DNA of 49,822 bases from Bacteroidales bacterium (GTDB lineage Bacteria; Bacteroidota; Bacteroidia; Bacteroidales; F082), in assembly GCA_021647205.1 (NCBI GenBank), contig JAKIVD010000025.1:1-49822 (forward strand), in the 5' to 3' direction. Position 1 is the first letter of the stretch, and every line of letters begins with the position of its first letter. Shown one piece after another: positions 29,214 to 35,597 of the stretch. The notes below the pieces were generated by a model. The model worked only from the letters and a program-made list of their open reading frames with translations. It was not told the DNA's origin and ran no database searches. Both the position numbers and the translations under genes were made by a program.

Positions 29214-29867
29214 ATGACGAAAAAAGAAAGGTTTCAAAAAGTAATTGACTATTTCAGTAAACACCAACCCGTTGCAGAAACGGAGCTCGTTTACAGGGAG
29301 CCCTTCGAGCTGATTGTGGCTGTCATTCTTTCGGCACAATGTACCGATAAGCGTGTGAACATCATTACACCGGAGTTTTTCAAATCATTCCCTACTGTTG
29401 AAACCCTTGCGGCGGCAAGTGTTGAACATATTTTCGAATTGATAAAAAGCTGTTCATACCCCAATAACAAAGCGAAGCACCTGCAGGGCATGGCAAGGAC
29501 ACTGCTTGCGGAGTTCAATGGCGTAGTACCGTCAGGTATTGACGATTTACAGAAACTCCCCGGCGTCGGGCGAAAAACGGCCAACGTAATTGCTGCGGTT
29601 GTTTTCAACAAACCGGCCATGGCTGTAGACACACATGTGTTCCGGGTTTCTGCGCGTATCGGCCTGACAACCAATTCAAGAACACCACTGGACACCGAAA
29701 AGCAATTGGTGAAACACATTCCCGAAAAGCTGATCCCGCTGGCGCATCACTGGCTCATCCTCCACGGACGTTACGTCTGCCAGGCACGAAAGCCCAAATG
29801 CAAGGAATGTGGGTTGACGGAGTTTTGCAGGTATTTTGCCTCGATGAACAAGGATGTTGGGAAATAG
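29214..29867 (+). CDS. nth: Endonuclease III (DNA glycosylase/AP lyase)
   Basis: Base-excision repair enzyme that removes oxidised pyrimidines and nicks abasic sites. The 217-aa product contains the helix-hairpin-helix LQKLPGVGRKTANVI with the catalytic Lys in the GVGRKTA segment, the catalytic Asp in AMAVDTHVFRVSARIG, and a C-terminal 4Fe-4S cluster signature C-x6-C-x2-C-x5-C (CQARKPKCKECGLTEFC). I chose ATG 29214 (MTKKERFQ), since the longer open frame upstream runs through the terminator and is not coding. No promoter box is clear. Confidence 0.95.
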   Translation: MTKKERFQKVIDYFSKHQPVAETELVYREPFELIVAVILSAQCTDKRVNIITPEFFKSFPTVETLAAASVEHIFELIKSCSYPNNKAKHLQGMARTLLAEFNGVVPSGIDDLQKLPGVGRKTANVIAAVVFNKPAMAVDTHVFRVSARIGLTTNSRTPLDTEKQLVKHIPEKLIPLAHHWLILHGRYVCQARKPKCKECGLTEFCRYFASMNKDVGK

Positions 29868-29873
29868 TCATCT

Positions 29874-29923
29874 GACCACTGTTGCCAACTTTTGCTGTTC
29901 AGAAAAAATTCTTTTCAGTGGTC
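29874..29923 (+). other. Inverted repeat after nth
   Basis: GACCACTG (29874-29881) and CAGTGGTC (29916-29923) are perfect 8-bp arms around a 34-base loop that itself can fold (AGAA...TTCT). It lies between convergent nth and the sulP remnant and could end nth transcription, though there is no U-tract directly after. Confidence 0.3.
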
Positions 29924-29978
29924 TGCCGCTTCTATTTCTCTTGCACGCTTGGTACGTTTCTGTTTTGTTGCTGCTTCG

Positions 29979-30532
29979 CTATTTCCCCTTACGCTTTAAC
30001 CCGAAATGAGGGATGGGTTCTTTTCGCTTTCCTTTGTACAGGTCAATGGCGGCGAATTCGATGTTCCGGATTTGCGCGTTGACCTTAAAATCTTCCGGAA
30101 TTTCGAAAATGTCCGGATGAATAAAGTGTGTTTGTGATGCATCCGCTTCAACTACCGAGTTGTCAGGAATCTGCGGTAACATATTAAGAATGGAAGCTTT
30201 GTTCAGGAAGGTAACATCTTCCTGACAATTTAATCCGAATGTTTTCCTGATCCTTCAAATACTTTTTATTCATCCTGTAAGGCACCTTGTGATTGTTGTA
30301 CAGGATGACCGGTACGGCCACGACCATCCCCAAAGCAATACCTGCCAGAAGATCCGAAAATACAATGCCGGCAATGGTAATGATAAACGGAAAAAACTGT
30401 CCCTTTCCCTGCGTGATGGGCAAACCGCCGACGAGCCCCGAAATCATGTTGCCGATGCCCTGTGGTACAAAACAGTTTTTGTCCTGGTAATTTTTCACCC
30501 AAATCATCCATCTCCTGCTTCACTTCGCCCAA
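29979..30532 (-). pseudogene. Decayed SulP-family anion permease
   Basis: Pieces of one SulP/SLC26 transporter are spread over several frames on the minus strand. In gene order: EVKQEMDDLGEKLPGQKLF; then VPQGIGNMISGLVGGLPITQ in another frame; then FFPFIITIAGIVFSDLLAGI, DNA-contiguous but lacking the roughly 60-80 residues normally between PITQ and this helix; then RIKLSGRCYLP; then after a further frameshift MLPQIPDNSVVEADASQ and IHPDIFEIPEDFKVNAQIRN from the STAS domain. The whole N-terminal half (ten or so helices) is missing. At least two frameshifts and two deletions make it non-functional. It lies between nth and bcp and shows gene erosion in this spot. Confidence 0.8.
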
Positions 30533-30539
30533 ATAGTTT

Positions 30540-30547
30540 TATCTTTG
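30540..30547 (+). promoter_or_regulatory. -7 box TATCTTTG for bcp-recA
   Basis: Perfect TAnnTTTG match 17 bp before the bcp ATG. It would drive bcp and, by read-through, recA four bases downstream of bcp. No SOS-box-like palindrome is visible near it. Confidence 0.5.
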
Positions 30548-30564
30548 TCAAAAAACAATTTTAC

Positions 30565-31032
30565 ATGAAGAAACTACAGGCGGGCAACAAAGCCCCTGAC
30601 TTCAAAGGGCCTGACCAATACGGGAATTCCGTTGGGCTGGAAGACTTCAAGGGGAGTAAACTGATTTTATATTTTTATCCCAAAGACAACACCCCGGGCT
30701 GCACGGCCGAATCGTGTAATCTGCGCGACAACTATCAAATGTGGCTTGAAAAAGGCTACAAAGTTGTAGGCGTGAGTCCCGACAGCCAGGCATCACATCA
30801 GAAATTTATTGAGAAGTACGATCTGCCCTTTCCATTGATTTCTGATCCGGAAAAAGAAATCATCATGGCTTACGGTGCCTGGGGGCCGAAAAAACTTTAC
30901 GGAAGGGAGTATGAAGGTTTGCTCCGTACAACATTTGTCATCAGTGAAGAAGGAATTATTGAGCAGGTCTTCGCCAAGGTGAAAACAAAAGATCATACGA
31001 ACCAGATTCTTGAATCAATCAATAAAAACTAA
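30565..31032 (+). CDS. bcp: Thioredoxin-dependent thiol peroxidase (Bcp/PrxQ)
   Basis: Peroxiredoxin reducing H2O2 and organic peroxides. The 155-aa product has [13 protein letters not shown], the active-site stretch [20 protein letters not shown] with peroxidatic Cys (GC46) and, five residues later, the resolving Cys (SC51) typical of atypical 2-Cys PrxQ, and the [10 protein letters not shown] strand. The ATG at 30565 is chosen because upstream in-frame sequence is antisense to the sulP remnant and follows no promoter. It is placed four bases before recA; the two are likely one operon linking oxidative defence and recombinational repair. Confidence 0.94.
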   Translation: MKKLQAGNKAPDFKGPDQYGNSVGLEDFKGSKLILYFYPKDNTPGCTAESCNLRDNYQMWLEKGYKVVGVSPDSQASHQKFIEKYDLPFPLISDPEKEIIMAYGAWGPKKLYGREYEGLLRTTFVISEEGIIEQVFAKVKTKDHTNQILESINKN

Positions 31033-31036
31033 GTTT

Positions 31037-32059
31037 ATGACAACCGATAAAGCAAAAGAAAATGCAGATGCATTAAAGAAGCAAAAACTGAAAGCCCTCG
31101 AAGCCACTTTGGGCAGTATCGAAAAAAACTTTGGAAAAGGGACCATCATGCGCATGGGCGACGAAGCCGTGGTAAAAGTGGAAACCATCTCCACCGGCTC
31201 CATCGGTTTGAATCATGCGTTGGGGGTAGGTGGGGTGCCCAAGGGAAGGGTTGTCGAAATATATGGCCCCGAATCCTCGGGAAAAACTACCCTGGCGATG
31301 CACATTGTTGCCGAAGCGCAGAAACAGGGCGGTATTGCTGCTTTTGTGGATGCCGAACATGCTTTCGACCGTTTCTATGCCGAAAAACTCGGTGTCGATA
31401 TCGAGAACCTCCTTATTTCGCAACCTGACAACGGAGAGCAGGCGCTCGAAATTACCGACAGCCTGATCCGTTCGGCAGCTATTGACGTCGTGGTGGTTGA
31501 CTCTGTGGCTGCCCTTACTCCCCGAAGCGAGATTGAAGGCGAAATGGGTGATTCGAAGATGGGTCTGCATGCCAGGTTAATGTCGCAGGCATTGCGAAAG
31601 TTAACCGCCAACATCAGCAGGACAGGGACGGTGTGCATTTTTATTAACCAGTTGCGCGAAAAAATTGGCGTGATGTTTGGAAACCCTGAAACCACAACCG
31701 GTGGAAACGCACTCAAGTTTTATGCTTCCATCCGGCTCGATATTCGTAAGATCGGACAAATTAAAGATGCGGACACCGTGAAAGGAAACCGGACAAGGGT
31801 GAAAGTGGTGAAGAATAAAGTGGCACCACCTTTCAGGAGAGCTGAATTCGATATCATCTTTGGGGAAGGTATATCAAAGGTGGGTGAAATTATTGACCTG
31901 GGAGTCGAATACGGCTTGCTGAAGAAAAGCGGCTCATGGTTCAGCTACGGAGAAACAAAGCTTGGGCAGGGCAGGGATGCAGTGAAAAACCTCCTGCTCG
32001 ACAATCCTGAAATGATGGAGGAACTGGAAACGCTGATTATGGAAAAGCTGGCGGGTTGA
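31037..32059 (+). CDS. recA: Recombinase RecA
   Basis: ATP-dependent strand-exchange protein and LexA co-protease. The 340-aa protein contains [15 protein letters not shown], Walker [10 protein letters not shown], the ATP-cap and catalytic Glu in [10 protein letters not shown], Walker [23 protein letters not shown] loop L1-L2 with [20 protein letters not shown] and [20 protein letters not shown], and a compact C-terminal domain. The start ATG 31037 ([11 protein letters not shown]) is preferred over the longer frame into bcp. Note [10 protein letters not shown] rather than the common DP.YA.KLG; otherwise standard. Confidence 0.97.
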   Translation: MTTDKAKENADALKKQKLKALEATLGSIEKNFGKGTIMRMGDEAVVKVETISTGSIGLNHALGVGGVPKGRVVEIYGPESSGKTTLAMHIVAEAQKQGGIAAFVDAEHAFDRFYAEKLGVDIENLLISQPDNGEQALEITDSLIRSAAIDVVVVDSVAALTPRSEIEGEMGDSKMGLHARLMSQALRKLTANISRTGTVCIFINQLREKIGVMFGNPETTTGGNALKFYASIRLDIRKIGQIKDADTVKGNRTRVKVVKNKVAPPFRRAEFDIIFGEGISKVGEIIDLGVEYGLLKKSGSWFSYGETKLGQGRDAVKNLLLDNPEMMEELETLIMEKLAG

Positions 32060-32066
32060 GATTGAG

Positions 32067-32081
32067 CAGTCGGCAGTCTTC
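32067..32081 (+). repeat. Dispersed 15-mer CAGTCGGCAGTCTTC, copy 1
   Basis: Identical to 33233-33247. Both copies begin 7-26 bases after a stop codon (recA and the TPR gene) and are near CAGTTGGCAG/AGTTGGCAG variants. They look like members of an intergenic drifting repeat family. Confidence 0.7.
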
Positions 32082-32181
32082 CACAAAGTGGTCCTTTGGA
32101 CAGTTGGCAGACTTGTTCTTGTTTCTTTTGTCTTGTGTCCTGGTTCTTTCATCCTGATTCTCCAAATTAGAAATTCTTAAA

Positions 32182-33207
32182 ATGAAAAAATACATTGGAT
32201 TAATTATAGTTATTTCAATCTGGCTGTCCTTTGGTTGCAGCCCTGAGCAGGGAAAGAACCGTCAGGCAGATGAATCCGGTTTAACGGCCGAAACCGATTC
32301 CATTGAGATATTAACACAATTCATCCAAAAAGATTCAACCGACTACAGCCTGTTTTTTCGCCGGGCGGTTTTCAATGCAGACAAAGGAAACATTGACCCT
32401 GCTTTGCGCGATTTAATGCAAGCCCTGGAATTGAACCCCAACGAACCGCAACTTTACCTGTTGCTGTCTGATATTTACTTTCTGTTAGAGAAACCCCAAA
32501 ACAGCATCAATGCCTTAAAGAAAACCCTGGATATCGATCCGGAAAACCAGGCCGCTTTCCTGAAACTGGCAGAAATTTATTTGCTTAAAGCAGAGTTCAA
32601 AACAGCGCAGCAGTACGCGGAAGCCGTTCTTCGTTTGAACAGTGAGAACGCCGAGGCCTACTATTTAAAAGCTATCGCCCATTTGGAAATGCGCGACACA
32701 ACGGCTGCCCTGAACAACCTGAAAATCTCGGCCCGGTTAGACACGGTGAACTACATGGCTTTTATGCAGCTTGCCGCCATTTACGACAGCAAGTACGACA
32801 CGCTGTGTATATCCTGGTACAACAAAGCATTGACCGTGCGCCCCAACGATGAGAAAGCGCTGTTCCTTTTGGGCTTGTTTTACCAGAACCACGGCGAGTT
32901 TGAGAAGGCATTGCAAACTTACCAGACACTTACCGAAAACTATCCGGAACATGCCAATGCTTTCTACAATACGGGCTACATTTACCTCGTAGAACTGGAA
33001 GATTTGGAATCAGCAGCACAAGCCTTTCAGCAGGTAATTGACCTGAACCCTGCCGATGTGCGGGCGGTGTACAACCTGGGCAGGACTTACGAAGCCATGG
33101 GATTATACAAGAAGGCACGTATTCAATACAGGGAAGCACTCCGGTTGTTACCCAACTATCCATTGGCAGTACAGGGGTTGAATAGGTTGGATGAAATGGG
33201 GAAATAG
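32182..33207 (+). CDS. TPR-repeat lipoprotein
   Basis: Lipoprotein signal with lipobox LSFGC (Cys about residue 19), then about eight tetratricopeptide repeats between residues 45 and 335, recognisable by DSTDYSLFFRRAVFNADKG, PNEPQLYLLLSDIYFLLEK, PENQAAFLKLAEIYLLKAE, SENAEAYYLKAIAHLEM, NDEKALFLLGLFYQNHGE and PADVRAVYNLGRTYEAMGLY. TPR proteins bind partner proteins; on the periplasmic or outer-membrane side this often means assembly or secretion complexes. The last 12 codons (QGLNRLDEMGK and stop) occur again at 33548-33583 with only synonymous differences, hinting that the gene's 3' end was exchanged or duplicated. Confidence 0.9.
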   Translation: MKKYIGLIIVISIWLSFGCSPEQGKNRQADESGLTAETDSIEILTQFIQKDSTDYSLFFRRAVFNADKGNIDPALRDLMQALELNPNEPQLYLLLSDIYFLLEKPQNSINALKKTLDIDPENQAAFLKLAEIYLLKAEFKTAQQYAEAVLRLNSENAEAYYLKAIAHLEMRDTTAALNNLKISARLDTVNYMAFMQLAAIYDSKYDTLCISWYNKALTVRPNDEKALFLLGLFYQNHGEFEKALQTYQTLTENYPEHANAFYNTGYIYLVELEDLESAAQAFQQVIDLNPADVRAVYNLGRTYEAMGLYKKARIQYREALRLLPNYPLAVQGLNRLDEMGK

Positions 33208-33232
33208 TATTTAGTTGAAAGTTGGCAGTCTA

Positions 33233-33247
33233 CAGTCGGCAGTCTTC
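33233..33247 (+). repeat. Dispersed 15-mer CAGTCGGCAGTCTTC, copy 2
   Basis: Identical to 32067-32081; see that entry. Confidence 0.7.
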
Positions 33248-33306
33248 GGTCGTACAGTCTAGATCTAGCGCGCGAATTCTTCGCGTGCTTAATCTGCTAA
33301 CATTGT

Positions 33307-33324
33307 CGTGCGAATATTCGCACG
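33307..33324 (+). repeat. Perfect 18-bp palindrome CGTGCGAATATTCGCACG
   Basis: Fully self-complementary, with a second weaker hairpin (33271-33285) 22 bp upstream sharing the CGCGAA/TTCGCG core. Could be a protein-binding operator, a REP-like element or a cruciform; no T-run follows, so not a terminator. Confidence 0.7.
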
Positions 33325-33547
33325 TTAATTAATGGAGTAATAGTAACCATGAAAAATATTTTACAAAACACTTGGAAATGTCATATTTTTTTTTCATCTC
33401 ACTATTTTATTCAAATTAAATGAAAGTTATCCCCAAAATTGTAAAGAACAAAAAATTAGTAGTATTAAAGTCGTTCAGGCAACAAAGGAGTGTGAGAGGA
33501 TTAAATTGATAGAAAAATTTGTTACGGACTTCACTTTAATACTATAC

Positions 33548-33583
33548 CAGGGCCTGAACAGGCTGGACGAGATGGGGAAATAG
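33548..33583 (+). pseudogene. Second copy of the TPR gene's last 12 codons
   Basis: Encodes QGLNRLDEMGK and stop, the same as 33172-33207. All six nucleotide differences within the GLNRLDEMGK codons are synonymous, including first-position Leu changes. The frame is open upstream to about 33353, but that part is unrelated to the TPR gene. It looks like the displaced or imported tail of a functional allele. Confidence 0.65.
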
Positions 33584-33694
33584 TTGGTTGTATTACGAAA
33601 AGCCGCCATGCAAATAGCAATCGAAAAAATATTTCACAAGATATTTGGAAATGACATTGTTTTTACTTTACTTCCGAATAAATAATTGAAAGCT

Positions 33695-34501
33695 ATGAAA
33701 CGACTTCTTCTATTAGGAATAGCATTAATGGCTTTACTGCTTTCAGGATGCAAAAAGAATGACGTAAAGCCTGGTGATGCAGTTTCGGACTATTATGCTT
33801 TCATCGATCAGATGAAAGAATCCCCGAAAACATATATGATACATTCCTATTCTACCATACACACCAATCCCGAAGAATATGCTTCGCAAACCACAGCATC
33901 AATTAAAGGTAATAATGAACCAAATGGTTTATCCATAAATGAATTCCATCTGAACTTTCCGGCTTATTTCTACAATCAGGATGGTGATGTAAGCTTCGGG
34001 GATACAATCAACCACATGAACAGTTTGTATGGTAAAAAATACAACCTCAAATTTGAAACGGACTACTTAAATGCTAAAAGTGATGAAAGCATTGCTAATC
34101 CAAGCGGACAGTTGTACATACCTGAATTGTTGTACCCTGTTAGTTATGAAAACCTGACAGCGGATGAAAAAATAACGGTTGGATCAACAATCAGATGGAA
34201 TAAGGACGATAAGAACAAGAACGGCATTTTAATTAATCTTGCGTACTTCCCAAGTACACAAAGCGACCTGCAAAACAGGATTTATTTTCCTGAATACATC
34301 AGGAAAGGAAAAATCGTGAGTGATGACGGAGAATACACTTTTGAGCAAAGTGATTTTGCTGGTTTTCCACCCAATGCTGACATTGATTTCACTATCGAAA
34401 GAATAAACCATACTACTTTTCAGGATGAGCGTGGGGACAACTGCACTTTTGTTAGTATCGATAAAACAGGGGCGGGATTTACTATTTCGATAGAGGAGTA
34501 A
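33695..34501 (+). CDS. Lipoprotein of unknown function (268 aa)
   Basis: ATG 33695 gives MKRLLLLGIALMALLLSGCK, a clean lipoprotein signal with lipobox LLSGC; a TTG three codons upstream is possible but unneeded. The mature part is moderately AT-rich, with alternating beta-prone stretches (TYMIHSYSTIHTNPEEYAS, GLSINEFHLNFPAYFY, DNCTFVSIDKTGAGFTISI) and no family I recognise. Probably an outer-membrane-anchored beta protein. It stands alone between the rearranged spacer and another unknown lipoprotein. Confidence 0.82.
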   Translation: MKRLLLLGIALMALLLSGCKKNDVKPGDAVSDYYAFIDQMKESPKTYMIHSYSTIHTNPEEYASQTTASIKGNNEPNGLSINEFHLNFPAYFYNQDGDVSFGDTINHMNSLYGKKYNLKFETDYLNAKSDESIANPSGQLYIPELLYPVSYENLTADEKITVGSTIRWNKDDKNKNGILINLAYFPSTQSDLQNRIYFPEYIRKGKIVSDDGEYTFEQSDFAGFPPNADIDFTIERINHTTFQDERGDNCTFVSIDKTGAGFTISIEE

Positions 34502-34602
34502 TACCAGTTGATAATTGAAATGCGCTAAAATTTAAGCGATTTTTATCTGATCTCAAAATCCTCTTATCCATTGTTGCAAAGCATTACACAAACCCACGAA
34601 AA

Positions 34603-35331
34603 TTGAAAAGAATTATTTTAGTAGTATTATTATCGGCCTTTTTGGTCTCCGGTTGCGGTCTAACTTATAAAGTGCTTTTAGGAGTTGATACTACTCCAAA
34701 GTGGAATACAGATAAGCAAATTTTAAAACAAGCGGAAAAGTATAAAATACCAGTTGAGTATAACTTGGTTTTAGATACAGCGAACTACACAGAAGGACTA
34801 AGAGAAATATACAAAAGGGCTTTTGAAAATTTAAATATTGCAGACCATGACTCAAGCGATTATTACAATCTCAAAAAAGCTTTAAATGATGATCAGCAGC
34901 CTTCTCAATTTAGATTTTATGATAATAAAGGTACGGAGACATTTAAATTAGTTAACTGCTATATAGACCCGCCAATTCCTTTAAATTGGAATGTTGACAA
35001 CTGTTTTGATTCATTTCCTCCCAAAACTTCTATTGAAACTTTAAACATACACAAATTCAATCTGGACTTTTTACTAACGAATTCGAAATTTATTAATCAA
35101 GATAAGTTGTCATTTAACGAATTTCCCAAAGCTGACTATTATGGCGTTATAATTTGGAATGAGTTTTTTAAAAGACCTTCGAAACGCTTAATAAATACTG
35201 TGAGAAAATATATCGGAAAGACTGACAAAACTGTTGTTTTAATATTTATCAATAACCACAATCAATTTCTTTGGTCCGCGATGGGTTCAGAAAACAAAGA
35301 AAAAGTAAGAACGCTTTCCACCATTAAGTAA
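34603..35331 (+). CDS. Lipoprotein of unknown function (242 aa)
   Basis: Starts with TTG (34603): MKRIILVVLLSAFLVSGCG, lipobox LVSGC. The mature protein (LGVDTTPKWNTDKQILKQA..., a CYIDPPIPLNWNVDNC pair of Cys, then DYYGVIIWNEFFKRPSKRLI) suggests a thioredoxin-like or other alpha/beta fold but lacks a CxxC motif; I do not assign it. It is AT-rich relative to the housekeeping genes nearby. The gap to the preceding lipoprotein is about 100 bp with no clear terminator, so the two could be co-transcribed. Confidence 0.8.
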   Translation: MKRIILVVLLSAFLVSGCGLTYKVLLGVDTTPKWNTDKQILKQAEKYKIPVEYNLVLDTANYTEGLREIYKRAFENLNIADHDSSDYYNLKKALNDDQQPSQFRFYDNKGTETFKLVNCYIDPPIPLNWNVDNCFDSFPPKTSIETLNIHKFNLDFLLTNSKFINQDKLSFNEFPKADYYGVIIWNEFFKRPSKRLINTVRKYIGKTDKTVVLIFINNHNQFLWSAMGSENKEKVRTLSTIK

Positions 35332-35570
35332 GCCAATGCTTAATTTCCACACAATTTCGAAGTTACGTCTTTCAACCAACCTGAGTTCCTGCGAAACATG
35401 AGGTCTCCGAAAGCCACAAGTTATTATTTTAACCGTTGCATCCACACTAACAACAAGCTCCCAACTTGCTTTTCAACCTGCCGGGAAAATTTTTCAACAA
35501 ACATTTTTAAAACCGGAAGATTTGAAGAAAAAAATACTGCCCCTCAGGTTTGGCCCACTCGTATTTTAAG

Positions 35571-35597
35571 TCTCAGGTCTAACAATCTCAGGTCTAA
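35571..35597 (+). repeat. Direct repeat TCTCAGGTCTAA, two copies
   Basis: Exact 12-mers at 35571-35582 and 35586-35597, period 15. The second overlaps the feoAB stop codon. Similar in style to the other stuttered intergenic repeats in this window. Confidence 0.7.

Larger units (their letters stand above)
33208..33694 (+). other. Rearranged 487-bp spacer
   Basis: Contains, in order: AGTTGAAAGTTGGCAGTC-type repeat text (33213-33247), hairpin CGCGAATTCTTCGCG (33271-33285), palindrome 33307-33324, a leader-like segment (about 33351-33386) that recurs at about 33624-33660, a frame without a proper start (about 33422-33583) ending in a copied TPR-gene tail, and the leader copy before the next lipoprotein. 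No intact gene. Confidence 0.6.

Noticed and set aside
30289..30564. N-terminal extension of bcp
   Set aside because: Antisense to the sulP remnant and upstream of the promoter box; family start is at 30565.
31037..32059. SOS-type LexA operator upstream of recA
   Set aside because: No palindrome of the expected kind found; recA seems driven from the bcp promoter.
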